From the NCBI GenBank assembly GCA_947493745.1, contig CANLSM010000006.1, positions 124,001-188,000 of the forward strand: a stretch of DNA of 64,000 bases. Direction: 5' to 3'. Positions within the stretch are counted from its first letter, which is position 1. Each line of letters opens with the position of its first letter. The notes beneath the pieces are model-generated. The model worked only from the letters and a program-made list of their open reading frames with translations, ran no database searches and was not told where the DNA came from. The translations under genes and the position numbers were made by a program. Below, one piece after another: positions 8,209 through 18,007 of the stretch. Origin of the DNA: an uncultured Paracoccaceae bacterium (GTDB taxonomy: Bacteria; Pseudomonadota; Alphaproteobacteria; Rhodobacterales; Rhodobacteraceae).

Positions 8209-9233
8209 GCCTGCCGACGGGTGCTGTCCCTGATCACCAGCTCGAAGCCCAGATCCAGGACAGTCTCGGTCAGATCTTCTTCGCGGATACGGGCAAGCAC
8301 CATCTCCATGGCACGCGCGCCTGTCTCCAGCCTTGGCGTGCGCACGGAGGTGATCGTCGGCACGGTATAGGCCATGGTCTCGTTGTCGTTGAACCCGCAA
8401 ATCCCGAGTGCCGAGGGAACCTCGATGCCACGGCGTTGGGCTTCGAAGAGCACACCCAGCGCCAGCACGTCGTTGTTGCACATCACCGCATCAAGATCCG
8501 GTGCGAGATCAAGCGCCGAGCTGAGAAGCGTTCCGCCAAGCGCAACAGTCGCGCGGGAATGAGCCTCGATCAGCAGGGCCGGGTCGAGATGACCGGCGGC
8601 CTCCAGAGTGGCACGAAACCCGGCCATGCGCTGTTGCGACCGTGCGTCCACGCGCGCGCCCAGAAAGCCGATGCGCCTGTAGCCCTGCTCCAACAGGTGC
8701 GAGGCCGCTGCCGAGGCGGCATCGCCGTGAGAGAAGCCCACCATCATATCCACAGGCTTATCCCCAATCTCCATGATCTGGACGACGGGGCAGCGGGCGC
8801 GTGCCAGAAGGTCCTGAAATTCGTCGGACTGGTTGAGTCCGGTGACGATCAGACCGGCAGGACGCTGGCTGATGAACTGGCGGAGAAGGCGGATCTCCTC
8901 TGTCGCCGAATAGCGGGTATTGGCGAACTGGATGTTGAACTCGGTCGGATCGGCAACCTTGTGGATGCCGCGCAGGACATCCGCAAAAACGGTGTTGGTC
9001 ACCGATGGGATCATTACGCCGATCAGCGTGGACTGGGCCGAGGCGAGCGCAACCGCCACCGGGTCGGGGCGGTATTCCAGGGCTTCGACCGCCTCCATCA
9101 CGCGGGCGCGCGTGGCATCGGAGACCTGTTTTGGTGTTCGCAATGTGCGGGAAACGGTGATGGCGCTGACCCTTGCCAGCTCGGCCACATCCGCAATTGT
9201 CGGGTTGCCCCTGCCGCGTCGCTGTCTTGCCAA
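8205..9233 (-). CDS. LacI-family transcriptional regulator
   Basis: Repressor-type regulator of 342 residues. The N-terminal helix-turn-helix reads TIADVAELARVSAITVSRTLR, with the hinge region at EYRPDPVAVALAS, followed by the periplasmic-binding-protein-like effector domain starting LIGVMIPSVTNTVFADVL. The GntR/IdnR-like subgroup is plausible. It is translationally coupled (ATGA) to the MaoC-like hydratase and lies upstream of xylB, so it may control this short transcript. I see no clear LacI-type palindrome in the 65 bp upstream. The ligand is unknown. Confidence 0.88.
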   Translation of the reverse strand: MARQRRGRGNPTIADVAELARVSAITVSRTLRTPKQVSDATRARVMEAVEALEYRPDPVAVALASAQSTLIGVMIPSVTNTVFADVLRGIHKVADPTEFNIQFANTRYSATEEIRLLRQFISQRPAGLIVTGLNQSDEFQDLLARARCPVVQIMEIGDKPVDMMVGFSHGDAASAAASHLLEQGYRRIGFLGARVDARSQQRMAGFRATLEAAGHLDPALLIEAHSRATVALGGTLLSSALDLAPDLDAVMCNNDVLALGVLFEAQRRGIEVPSALGICGFNDNETMAYTVPTITSVRTPRLETGARAMEMVLARIREEDLTETVLDLGFELVIRDSTRRQA

Positions 9234-9298
9234 AGCCCGCTCCGAAACCTTTTCAGGTCCGTTCTAGTCGAATTGTTCGGCCGGTGGCAATCGGATGT

Positions 9299-11281
9299 CT
9301 ACTCGACAAACAGGACATAGCGGTCAATCGGCGCTCGGGTCCGGTATCCAAGCTCCGCCTGCCGGTCGGAGACGAAGGCGAAGGCAGGGTGGTCTTGGGG
9401 CACCAGAATGGCATCCACGTCCAGCGCCCGGAGAGCCTGAGTAATCGCATCTGCATCGTCGGCCGAGATGACGTCTGCCGTCAGAAGTCCCAGCGCCGTG
9501 GCGCGGTTGGCGTATTCCTCTTCGCTCAGTTGCTTCTTGCGTTGTGCAAGATAAATCGCGCGGCCCTCGACCACGGCACGCGCGCCGTCAAGGGTCGGGA
9601 TCCAGGTGGATATCTCCTCGGGTGCCAGAATGAGCCCGTCCTGTTGTGTCATGCCGTTCACCTGCTGGGCGATGGCATAGTCGGGCTGCGGGATCTTGAG
9701 GCCCGCTATCCCCCATTGGGCCGTGTGGATGACGGAGCCGGGCAGGATGACGAAACCTCCGATCAGGACCAATGTCAGCGTTCGCCTGAGCGGGACTGAA
9801 CTGGTCCAGACCACGCCTGCCAGAATGGCAAGAATGAACGGAACCGGCACCGCCCACATCAGTCGGGAGTTCAGGTTCCCGGTCACCGCACGACCATAAA
9901 AATCCCAGAGATAGGGGTTCAGGATCAGCGCGAAGAGCACCAGAACGTAGACGCTGATGAAACGCAGATCCCGGTTGAGAATTGCTGCCATCGCCGCTCC
10001 GAACATCAGGCAAAGCCCGGCAAGATGCGAATAGTTTGCACCCAGCAGGCCCCAGAACATGCCACCGATCTGGCCCACGGCTTCAACCTCGGACGGCTCG
10101 GGCGGGTCGAAGAAGATCAGAACGCCAGCAAGAGCCGCGGGATAGAGAATGACCAGCACCAGTCCAAGCGAGGTCAGCTTGCGCCGCATATCGCCAAGAA
10201 GAAACATCGGCGCGACGCAGAGCGCGGCCGTAAGCGGGGCCGCATAGAGCGCATTCGCGGTCAGTCCCAGTGACACGATCATCGCGGCCCCAAGGACAAG
10301 GAAGGCAGTGATATTGCGATGCCGGACCGCAAAGACGGTCAGAAAGGCAATCAGCGGGACCATTGCGGTCACAAAAGCGGCCTTGCCATGAAAGAAACGG
10401 GGAATGGCGTGGTAACCATAGCTTTCCAGCGCGCCATCGAGGGCCGCGAGCCAAGCCAGATGAAAGAGCGTCGTAGCCAGGAAGCTGCGCCCGAAAAGCG
10501 CTGCATGCAAAAGGCTCAGGATACTCGCGGACCAGATGCATATCAGGGCAGGGATCACAATATGCGCCGACTGTATCACCTGCAGACCGGTCATGTCCGA
10601 GATCAACGCCGCGAGCAGTTGAAACGCCTCCAGCCGGTAGGTCGATTTCATGAAGGCGAGGTCCGGGATGCCCAGCATCGTGTCTGCGGCGTAGAGCGCC
10701 TCGCGGTTTGCTCCCGCGCCCACGGCCATGTTGAGCAGCAGAGAGTCGTCCGCATCCGGAATGGACGTGACAAAATAGAAAACCAGCATCAGGGCAGCAA
10801 CGACCAGAAAGCCCCGACCGGTTCCGAGGGACGCGTCCGGTGCTTGCGGCGTGAAGCGCAGCACTGGTGTCTTCACGTCGCGCGCGAGCATGAGTGCAGC
10901 CACAGCGCTGATCATGCAGACCAGCCAGAATGGCGTGAAAGCGCTCGTCTTGTACTGGGTCAAGGCACCGTAGAGAAAGGCTACGGTCAGACAGCCGGTG
11001 ATGATCCAGATCTTGCCGCCATAGGATTTGGCCGCCGGGAGATGCAGGTCCATGCGGGGCAGTCTTGCCCGCTCTGACAGGAAAAGCGGTGCCACCGCGC
11101 CCGAAAGAGCCGAGGCCGCAAAGCCACCGATCAGCGCAGTGAGACCGGCCACATAGAGACTGCCGAACGGCAGGGTGTTGAACGTGATCACATGCACGGC
11201 GATTGACCAGACCGTGAGAAACCCCATGCCGAAAGTGAAGACCATGAGCGGAAGTCGGGAGGAGAGCATCGAACGATCCAA
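9299..11281 (-). CDS. Polytopic membrane protein, GT-C glycosyltransferase-like
   Basis: A 660-residue inner-membrane protein with more than ten hydrophobic segments and a soluble C-terminal tail of roughly 110 residues. An acidic motif PDADDS follows an early membrane helix at about residue 176, where GT-C glycosyltransferases keep their catalytic acidic residues. It neighbours an O-antigen-ligase-like gene and a second GT-C-like gene, so a role in polysaccharide or glycolipid assembly is likely. No named family motif is certain, and transport or another lipid-linked transfer remains possible. Confidence 0.6.
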   Translation of the reverse strand: MDRSMLSSRLPLMVFTFGMGFLTVWSIAVHVITFNTLPFGSLYVAGLTALIGGFAASALSGAVAPLFLSERARLPRMDLHLPAAKSYGGKIWIITGCLTVAFLYGALTQYKTSAFTPFWLVCMISAVAALMLARDVKTPVLRFTPQAPDASLGTGRGFLVVAALMLVFYFVTSIPDADDSLLLNMAVGAGANREALYAADTMLGIPDLAFMKSTYRLEAFQLLAALISDMTGLQVIQSAHIVIPALICIWSASILSLLHAALFGRSFLATTLFHLAWLAALDGALESYGYHAIPRFFHGKAAFVTAMVPLIAFLTVFAVRHRNITAFLVLGAAMIVSLGLTANALYAAPLTAALCVAPMFLLGDMRRKLTSLGLVLVILYPAALAGVLIFFDPPEPSEVEAVGQIGGMFWGLLGANYSHLAGLCLMFGAAMAAILNRDLRFISVYVLVLFALILNPYLWDFYGRAVTGNLNSRLMWAVPVPFILAILAGVVWTSSVPLRRTLTLVLIGGFVILPGSVIHTAQWGIAGLKIPQPDYAIAQQVNGMTQQDGLILAPEEISTWIPTLDGARAVVEGRAIYLAQRKKQLSEEEYANRATALGLLTADVISADDADAITQALRALDVDAILVPQDHPAFAFVSDRQAELGYRTRAPIDRYVLFVE

Positions 11282-11410
11282 ATACCAAAAACCAGTTTAC
11301 ACGTCTGCGCGCAATGTCGGACAGCCACGGGCGATGTGCAAGCCCATGTCCCGAACAGCCAGAGCGGGAAATTCAGATACCGACACTGGCTTTTGTCACC
11401 ATTTCTGGAT

Positions 11411-12940
11411 TTATTTGCGTCGGACGGCCTGCCTGCGCCGGGCGATAGGCTGATGCTTTCGCGCGTATCCCAGTGGTTCCGGTTCGGGTTCTTCGATGAC
11501 GGGTTCCGACGTGGTGGGCTCATGGGTCCGTGAAAACGCCATTGCGCCGCGTTGCGGTTTCTGGGGATTCGCCACCGCGGGCGTCGCCTCCGCTACGGTG
11601 CCCGCCTTCAGGGCCTCGGCATAGCCGAGAAGCGAGCCTGCCATGAGCCAGGTCAGCGGCAGCAGGGCTGCGTTGGGAAGGAGGTCGATCAGGTTGATCG
11701 CGAGCAGCAGGGAGAGCGCCCCGACATAAGGTGATAGCTCATCCCGCCTTCGATGCCGGGCCTGAACCCAAAGAAGCAACAGCGGCAGGGTGAGAAGACC
11801 GAACTCCACCAGATAGCCGGTCCAGCCGAAGATACCGATCACGATGACCCACCGGCCGTCCGCTGTTGTCAGGCTCTGACCGGTGGCCGGATCATAGACC
11901 TCGTTGCGCCCCCAGAGTCCCCAGCCGAAAAGCGGTTTCTGGCTTGCGTGCTCGAGCAGAATGGCTTCGTTGCGAAACCGGAAGCCAAGCGATTGCGCGC
12001 GTTCGGGCTGAATTTTTTCGGCCTGGGCCAGCATCGCATCCACCGGCACAAGGTCGGCCCCGCGCAACATCGGGTAGAGCAACGTGATCGTTGCCAGCAC
12101 CACGGCGACCTTGATCTGGAAATGATTGCTGGTGAAACGGATCAGGGGGGCAAGCGCGACCGCATAGACAATTGCACCCACGGTCTTGCACAGGACCAGA
12201 ACGACGGCGAGATAGGTGCCGGCAATCATATATTGACCGCGACGCCCATCCTCTGCCCTCCGCCAGAGCGAGACCGCCGCGAGCAGGCTCAGCATCGCGA
12301 AGAAGGCGACCAGAAGCCCGTGGCCAAGGAAGACCACAGGCCGGAACCCGCCGAACCGGATCTGTTGCAGGAAACTGTGCGGGAAGAACCCGTAGACCCA
12401 GATGTTGAGCTGTGGGCTGAGCCGGATCTCAAGCAACATCGGTATGGAATAGGCGAGCCCTCCGAGCACGAAGGCCAGCAGCAGTTCCCGCTGGGCCTGT
12501 TTTGTCGCCAGAAGACTGCGCGCCAGAAAGAACGGCAGGATGAAGATTGCCTGATTGATCATCGCCGATATCCCATCGAAAATCCTCTGACCGGGGAGCC
12601 AGAGAAAACCAGACGAGATCGGTTCCTGATTGGTCAGAACGGTCGCAATCGGGCTGATCACAAACAGCACAATCAGACATTTGCCGATCACCGAGGCCGG
12701 CATGACCGGCACCTTGCGTTTCAGCATCAGGATACAGATCAGGAAGGCGGCAATATTGGGAATGGATGTCTTGTCGAGCGCGGGGATCAGCGGAAAGTCA
12801 TACTCCGTCCCCGGCGGCAACAGCAGAAACGCCGCCAGTATCGACCAGATCAACGCACGCTCAATGGACAGCTTGCGAAAGAGCATGATCGTGACCAGAG
12901 GCCAGATCAGGATCATCATATAGGCGACAATGTTGGGCAT
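11411..12940 (-). CDS. O-antigen ligase/polymerase-like membrane protein
   Basis: A 509-residue inner-membrane protein with about ten to twelve hydrophobic segments. The pattern resembles Wzy/WaaL polymerase-ligase proteins: a large periplasmic loop with SLGFRFRNEAILLEHASQKPLFGWGLWG (here shown in two linked parts, the second being KPLFGWGLWG) between late helices, and GHGLL in the middle. The C-terminal 60 residues are Pro/Glu-rich and then Arg/Lys-rich, suggesting a disordered cytoplasmic tail. It is the upstream partner of the 660-residue GT-C-like gene (gap about 130 bp). The precise polymer is unknown. Confidence 0.65.
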   Translation of the reverse strand: MPNIVAYMMILIWPLVTIMLFRKLSIERALIWSILAAFLLLPPGTEYDFPLIPALDKTSIPNIAAFLICILMLKRKVPVMPASVIGKCLIVLFVISPIATVLTNQEPISSGFLWLPGQRIFDGISAMINQAIFILPFFLARSLLATKQAQRELLLAFVLGGLAYSIPMLLEIRLSPQLNIWVYGFFPHSFLQQIRFGGFRPVVFLGHGLLVAFFAMLSLLAAVSLWRRAEDGRRGQYMIAGTYLAVVLVLCKTVGAIVYAVALAPLIRFTSNHFQIKVAVVLATITLLYPMLRGADLVPVDAMLAQAEKIQPERAQSLGFRFRNEAILLEHASQKPLFGWGLWGRNEVYDPATGQSLTTADGRWVIVIGIFGWTGYLVEFGLLTLPLLLLWVQARHRRRDELSPYVGALSLLLAINLIDLLPNAALLPLTWLMAGSLLGYAEALKAGTVAEATPAVANPQKPQRGAMAFSRTHEPTTSEPVIEEPEPEPLGYARKHQPIARRRQAVRRK

Positions 12941-13176
12941 CGCGTGAGGCGGCTATCCTGTGCTTGAGTGTGACATTCTGGGCATAGCATGCGCGGGATG
13001 TCATTGTCTTTAAGTCACAACTGCGCAAAAAACTGGTCGTGCAGGCTGGTCACACCCTCGCCGCATATCTCTGACATCCATATGGGCAATCGGAATGCGA
13101 CGGGCTAGGTACGGTCGCGAAACCTACCCGCCGGGGATCGCCCCGGGGAACGAACAGAACAAGGAAGCGCCGCGTC

Positions 13177-13791
13177 GTGGAGGCTGATACACCGCCGGGA
13201 TTGCTGGATTGCGCGCTGTCGCAATGGTCGCCGCAGATCGGCGATCCGGGTCTGACCGGCTGGCTGACCGTCTCGATCTATGTGCTTGCCGCTGTGATCG
13301 CCGCCGTGACGGCGTGGCGTGCGCCTTTTCCGCGTCGCAGCCGCGCCCGCGAGCGGTTTTTCTGGTGGGCGCTGGCCCTGGCGATGCTGCTTCTGGCCGT
13401 CAACAAGCAGCTTGACCTGCAATCCTTTCTGACCGCAACGGGTCGCTGTGTGGCAGTCGCGGAAGGCTGGTATGACGAGCGGCGCGATGTGCAGCGGCTC
13501 TTCATCCTGGGCCTCGGATATGCCGCTGTTGTGTCGGGCCTTCTGATGCTCTGGCTGCTCTGGGGCACATTGCGGCGGTCCTTCTTCGCGCTGCTCGGCA
13601 TGGTCTTCGTGCTTGGTTTCGTGATGATCCGGGCGGTCGGATTTCACAATTTCGACCGTCTGATCAACAGCACCCTCGAGGTCGAGTTCCTCTCTATCCC
13701 GCTCAATGTGCTGTTTGAAATCAGCGGGCCGCTGCTGATTGCCCTCACAGGGCTGATCCTGCAAAGGCAGCGCAAGCGGTACCGGTACTGA
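13177..13791 (+). CDS. Integral membrane protein of unknown function
   Basis: A 204-residue protein with five or six hydrophobic segments. The GTG start at 13177 is preceded by AAGGA about 11 bp upstream. A short soluble N-terminus with a Cys precedes the first helix (WLTVSIYVLAAVIAAVTAW). A conserved-looking hydrophilic loop, AVAEGWYDERRDVQRLF, sits between helices. The gene is divergent from the O-antigen-ligase-like gene and precedes a GT-C-like gene in the same direction. I recognise no catalytic motif. The 236 bp upstream (12941-13176) shows nothing I can name. Confidence 0.6.
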   Translation: MEADTPPGLLDCALSQWSPQIGDPGLTGWLTVSIYVLAAVIAAVTAWRAPFPRRSRARERFFWWALALAMLLLAVNKQLDLQSFLTATGRCVAVAEGWYDERRDVQRLFILGLGYAAVVSGLLMLWLLWGTLRRSFFALLGMVFVLGFVMIRAVGFHNFDRLINSTLEVEFLSIPLNVLFEISGPLLIALTGLILQRQRKRYRY

Positions 13792-13892
13792 AAAACGTGC
13801 GGCGCAAGTTGCTTTCCGCACACTCAGGCGCGGGTTTCGGATGGACCCGAAGGAGCGGTTGACGTAACACTCACACCCGGCGGATCTCTCCG

Positions 13893-15503
13893 ATGGGTCC
13901 GCCATATGTGTGTAACCAGCAACCGGCGTCTGCAATGAAACTTGAGAAATTTCTGCTGCTTTTCGGAGTGGCTTGCCTTGTCTTTGGGGCGCTTTACAGG
14001 CTGTTCCCGATCCTGTCGGACGCCCGCACATTATCGAGCTTCTTCATCACCGAGGACGGATATCTGATGCTGACCGTGGCCCGCAACATGGCTATCGGCA
14101 ACGGGATCACGGTGGCCAATGGCGAGGTCTGGACCAACGGGTTTCAGCCGCTGACAACGTTTCTTTTCAGCGTGCCCTACCTGATCACGGGCGGCGACAA
14201 GGTCACCAGTCTGAACGGTATCGTCGGCCTATCGGCCCTGATCTCCATGGCGGCCGCCTGGGCGATCTTCGCCTTTGCCCGACAGGCGCTGCGCCCGCAG
14301 ACCACCGCCACGACCTGGCCGCTTCTGGTAACGGCACTCTGGTTTGTCGGACCTCTCCTCCTGTTGCATTCGATGAATGCGCTGGAGACCGGAATGTACA
14401 CGTTGATGGTGACGGTCACGGCACTTTGCTTTGGCCACATCCTTGCCCGTGGTGGGACATACACGCTGCGTGACCAGATCATTCTCGGCTCGCTGTGCGG
14501 GCTGGTCTTTCTGGCGCGCAATGACGGAGCGTTCTTCGTCACGGCCATCTTTCTTGTCCGCTTCATACAAATCCAGGTCAGCCGTCAGACGGGGGTTTGG
14601 GGCGCGGTCAAGGAGGCGTTTCCACCAGGCATCATCAGCCTGCTCTGGGCTGCGCCATGGATGATCTATAACTACCGGCTGTTCGGGTCGATCATGCCGA
14701 TCAGCGGGCATTCGCAAAGTCATTCCACGCCCTTTGGATCGAATGCCGCCCTGTCACCCATCAAGCTTTTCGAGACCATGTTCCCCATGGCGCCGATCCC
14801 GAACAGCTTTGACGCCTCGCCTGTGGTGGCGGTCGCCACCGGAGCAGTCGTTCTGCTTGTTCTGGCAAGCTTTCTCTGGGCCGAAACCCGGCGCGGCGGT
14901 CCCTTTGTGCCGGTCTTGTTTGCTTTCGCGCTCTATACGCTGATGCTGGCGGGCTATTACGGGCTGTTCTTCGGAGCGGCGCATTTCCTGAGCCGGTATC
15001 TGGCCCCAACCGCCCCGTTCCTGATCACCGCCGCCGTCTCGGTCGGGATCGCCCTGGCGGGCCGTCTTTCACAAGAACGCGCGACCGGGCTGATGAGCAT
15101 GGCGGGCCTTGTCGCGCTTGTCCTGTGCATTGGCCTTCTGGGTCGCCTGCTGGTGCCGGGCGTGAAGGATCAGGGTCATTTTCAGGTGGTCGACTGGATT
15201 GATGAAAATGTCGCCGAGGAGGTCTGGGTCGGCGCGGTGCAGACCGGCACGTTGGGGTACTGGCACGACCGCACCATCAACCTTGATGGCAAAGTGAACC
15301 CGGATGCGCTGCGTGCGCTGATGACCGAGGGCCACGCGCTCGACTACGCGGTGCGCAGCAAGCTGGACTACATTGCCGACTGGGTCGGAATGGCGCGGTG
15401 GATCGATGCCCCTGTGCCGGCATTCGCCCGCACATTCGAGGTGATCGTCGAGGATCAGGACAAGAACCTGTCTGTTCTGCGCCGACGTTCATCCTCGTCA
15501 TGA
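13893..15503 (+). CDS. GT-C-like (family 39-like) membrane glycosyltransferase
   Basis: A 536-residue inner-membrane protein with around ten to twelve hydrophobic helices and a C-terminal soluble segment. After the first helix comes FFITEDGYLMLTVARNMAIG, with an acidic pair (E-D) in the first periplasmic loop as in dolichol-phosphate-mannose-type transferases, then NGFQPLTTF. An internal ATG at 13935 would give a protein starting directly at the first helix (MKLEKFLLL), and neither start has a clear ribosome binding site. It lies in the polysaccharide region, so transfer of a sugar from a polyprenyl carrier is the likely role. Donor and acceptor are unknown. Confidence 0.6.
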   Translation: MGPPYVCNQQPASAMKLEKFLLLFGVACLVFGALYRLFPILSDARTLSSFFITEDGYLMLTVARNMAIGNGITVANGEVWTNGFQPLTTFLFSVPYLITGGDKVTSLNGIVGLSALISMAAAWAIFAFARQALRPQTTATTWPLLVTALWFVGPLLLLHSMNALETGMYTLMVTVTALCFGHILARGGTYTLRDQIILGSLCGLVFLARNDGAFFVTAIFLVRFIQIQVSRQTGVWGAVKEAFPPGIISLLWAAPWMIYNYRLFGSIMPISGHSQSHSTPFGSNAALSPIKLFETMFPMAPIPNSFDASPVVAVATGAVVLLVLASFLWAETRRGGPFVPVLFAFALYTLMLAGYYGLFFGAAHFLSRYLAPTAPFLITAAVSVGIALAGRLSQERATGLMSMAGLVALVLCIGLLGRLLVPGVKDQGHFQVVDWIDENVAEEVWVGAVQTGTLGYWHDRTINLDGKVNPDALRALMTEGHALDYAVRSKLDYIADWVGMARWIDAPVPAFARTFEVIVEDQDKNLSVLRRRSSSS

Positions 15504-15517
15504 GGCAGACTTGACAC

Positions 15518-15536
15518 AACGCGCCATCGGCGCGTT
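15518..15536. terminator. Hairpin after the GT-C-like gene
   Basis: AACGCGCC and GGCGCGTT form a perfect 8 bp stem with a three-base loop, 15 bp after the stop at 15503. No T-run follows, so it may be a stabilising or pausing hairpin and not a strong intrinsic terminator. Confidence 0.4.
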
Positions 15537-15591
15537 AGGTGACTTAGGGGAAGTATATTTCGTTAGTGTTTCGAGTGGGTGGGATTGAGCC

Positions 15592-16650
15592 ATGTTGTCG
15601 TTTGTTGACCGAAAGGTTCCGGATTTAGGTCGTATCGGCACACTGCTGGAGCAGTGCAGGGCCGTAAACATGTGGGCCAATCGCGGGCCTCTTTACCATA
15701 TGATGGCGGAGACATTCGCGGCACATATGTCGCTGGATGACAGGCGTTCGCTTGTGCCTTGCGCCAATGCGGGCGTCGGGCTGGAAGCCATGGCACGCCT
15801 TGTTGCACAACAGACCGGGCGAAAGCTGCGCTGGGTCGGATCGGCCTTCAGCTTCAAGAACCTCGGGCGCGGCTACTTCGCGGATATGAGCTTTGTCGAT
15901 TGCACTGAGCAGGGGCTGCTGGATCTCGACGCACTCAAGGCGCTTGATCCTGACAGCTGGGACGGGTTCGTGCTGGTGAACCCCTTCGGCCTTTCCACGG
16001 ATCTCTCGGCCTATATCCGGTTTGCTGAGAAAAGCGGCAAGCGGCTGCTGATCGACAATGCGGCCGGCCTCGGGCCTGTAATCCCCGACTGGCCATGGCA
16101 GGCATTCAGCCTGCACCACACCAAGCCCTACGGTCTGGGCGAAGGTGGACTGACATTGGTGCCAGGCGAGGATCGTGACGCGCTCTACGCGCTGCTGAAC
16201 TACGGAGATGCGCCCAGTCAGCCATCTGACTGGATGAATAACGGCAAGATTTCCGACATTGCCTGCGCGTTCCACCTTGCGCGGCTTGAACAGCATCAGA
16301 CCTGGGCTCCGCGTTATCTGGAACAGGCGGAGCGGGTGGACCGGCTGGCGCTTGAGGCCGGTCTGCAACCGCTCCTGCCCATCCACCCGACGACACCGGT
16401 GATGAGCCGGGCCTATCTCTGTCCGACATCCTTTGCGGCGTCTGATCTCTCGGGGCTGAGGCATGTGGTCTGTGTGAAATACTATGACCCGCTGGTGCCA
16501 TTGCCACGGGTCAACGCGCTTTTCGACCGGCTGGTCAATGTGCCGACCCATCCTGACATGGCAGAGCTGAGCGACGATGCGCTCAGCGCCGATCTTGCGT
16601 TTCTTGCGGGATTGGACGCCTGTCAGAAAACGGCGGCTGGCAGGCCTTAG
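15592..16650 (+). CDS. DegT/DnrJ/EryC1-like PLP aminotransferase
   Basis: A 352-residue fold type I PLP protein of the sugar-aminotransferase group. The expected internal-aldimine lysine is in SLHHTKPYGLGEGG, and the preceding acidic/asparagine block LLIDNAAGLGPV replaces the usual ED-A-Q segment. The Asp-Asn change in that block, and some divergence elsewhere, mean the activity may differ from a typical amino-sugar synthesis. The ATG is preceded by a weak GGGA. It stands between the GT-C-like gene and the oppositely oriented 2OG oxygenase, supporting a role in sugar modification of a surface polymer. Confidence 0.7.
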   Translation: MLSFVDRKVPDLGRIGTLLEQCRAVNMWANRGPLYHMMAETFAAHMSLDDRRSLVPCANAGVGLEAMARLVAQQTGRKLRWVGSAFSFKNLGRGYFADMSFVDCTEQGLLDLDALKALDPDSWDGFVLVNPFGLSTDLSAYIRFAEKSGKRLLIDNAAGLGPVIPDWPWQAFSLHHTKPYGLGEGGLTLVPGEDRDALYALLNYGDAPSQPSDWMNNGKISDIACAFHLARLEQHQTWAPRYLEQAERVDRLALEAGLQPLLPIHPTTPVMSRAYLCPTSFAASDLSGLRHVVCVKYYDPLVPLPRVNALFDRLVNVPTHPDMAELSDDALSADLAFLAGLDACQKTAAGRP

Positions 16651-17480
16651 ATACCGACCTGCCGGAGCCGTCTTTCCAGTTTGCGGTAGACCACCGGCGG
16701 CAGCCAGTTCTGCAACGTCTCGTGTCGTTGCGCCTGACGGTCGGCCTTGTCCCCGGTCCCGGGGCGCGGCTTGAAGAGCGTCGAATGGGCCTTGCGGCTC
16801 TCGTCCCAGGTCGCGGTGTAGTAATAGAGCGCGATGGACAGACGCGGCACGCCGTCGGGATGGTTCACCTTCTCGGGATTGCCGTGGAAGGTGTCCGAGC
16901 CAGTGCTGAAACAGACCATGCGGTTGAAGGTCGGCACGAAACTCGCGGCCTTCGTGGTCATCTCCTTGTTCCAGATCTCGAACGAGCCGCCCCATTCCTC
17001 ACGCCAGTCATCGTTGAGATAGATCAGCACATTCAGACGACGCTCGACCTTCAGAACGTTGTGCAAGTTGAAATCCGCATGGATGTCGAGATGTCCGCCA
17101 TTGGCAACCTTATGGATGCCCGCGCCGATGTAGTAGGGATCCGGGATCAGACCTTTGATGCCTGTCATCTCTTCGAGGAAGAGCAGGAACGGACGCGAGT
17201 TGAAGGCCTGAAAAACCGACCGGGAATATGCCGGAAGCCGATCGGGATTGTAGGAGGTCTTGAGGTTCTCCTGCGCCCGGCTGAAGCTGTATTCCGCCTC
17301 CGGCAGGCTCTCCAGATCGTCTTTGACGCGTTTCAGCAGGTCCTCGGGCAGAAAGTTGTCAATGCAGATATGATTGTAAGGCTCGGCGGACTGGTAGGCC
17401 TCCGCATAAGGCTGCGCGGCCTCGCGGGCCGCCTCCACTTCAAGACCCAGTCGGTCGGTATCGATCGGATAAATGGCCAC
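16647..17480 (-). CDS. 2-oxoglutarate/Fe(II)-dependent oxygenase, prolyl-4-hydroxylase-like
   Basis: A 277-residue double-stranded-beta-helix oxygenase. The iron ligands are visible as H130 and D132 in GGHLDIHADF and H199 in SDTFHGNP, and the 2-oxoglutarate-binding arginine is probably R213 in VPRLSIALYYYT. The C-terminal tail is basic. Its stop overlaps the end of the convergent DegT-like gene by 4 bp. Relatives hydroxylate proteins, lipids or sugars. The surrounding glycosyltransferases suggest a glycan or a surface protein, but this is only inference. Confidence 0.82.
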   Translation of the reverse strand: MAIYPIDTDRLGLEVEAAREAAQPYAEAYQSAEPYNHICIDNFLPEDLLKRVKDDLESLPEAEYSFSRAQENLKTSYNPDRLPAYSRSVFQAFNSRPFLLFLEEMTGIKGLIPDPYYIGAGIHKVANGGHLDIHADFNLHNVLKVERRLNVLIYLNDDWREEWGGSFEIWNKEMTTKAASFVPTFNRMVCFSTGSDTFHGNPEKVNHPDGVPRLSIALYYYTATWDESRKAHSTLFKPRPGTGDKADRQAQRHETLQNWLPPVVYRKLERRLRQVGI

Positions 17481-18007
17481 GAATACTCATCCTCTTTATA
17501 ACAGCACCCAATCTGCTGACACCCCCGTCAGCCGCCGCAGGAATACGTGCCCGATTCGTGCAGCATGTCTCTTTAGTATCTGACTAATGTGATCAAATTC
17601 CAGCGGTAGCAATGTGAGAATGCTCAATATTTGTGGGCAGTTCACCCATCTTGCTGGAGGTTTGTGAGGAATTTCACAGTTTCAGTTCTCCGATCCCGAT
17701 TGTTTCCCAAACTCAGCAGAAATCTGACTATACTGAATGATGGATGAGCCACGAATGACCGAGGCTGCGGTCAGTGGCGCTGCTGCTGCGTCCTTTTGAA
17801 ACGCGACAGATCATAGTTGTAATTGTGGCCACGTGAGGCAGGCACCCAGGTGCCACGGCACGCTGCACATTTTCTTCCCGCGGATCGGGAAGATGGAAGA
17901 TGATCATTGGATTGACCGGGGCGCGGGTGGCCCTCAGGATCGATCCAGCCCCCAACTGATCCTCTTTCGACGTGCAGAGCCGGAGAACTCGCGAAGTTGG
18001 GGGTGTG
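17481..18007. other. Long intergenic region upstream of the GT61 gene
   Basis: About 530 bp between the divergent oxygenase gene and the GT61 gene. The first 300 bp are noticeably AT-richer than the neighbours and probably hold promoters for both. A TATACT hexamer at 17729-17734 could be a -10 element but has no good -35. Open frames exist on both strands in the second half (for example a minus frame 17771-18043 ending SRFKRTQQQRH), but none has convincing coding character. No RNA gene is recognised. Confidence 0.4.
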
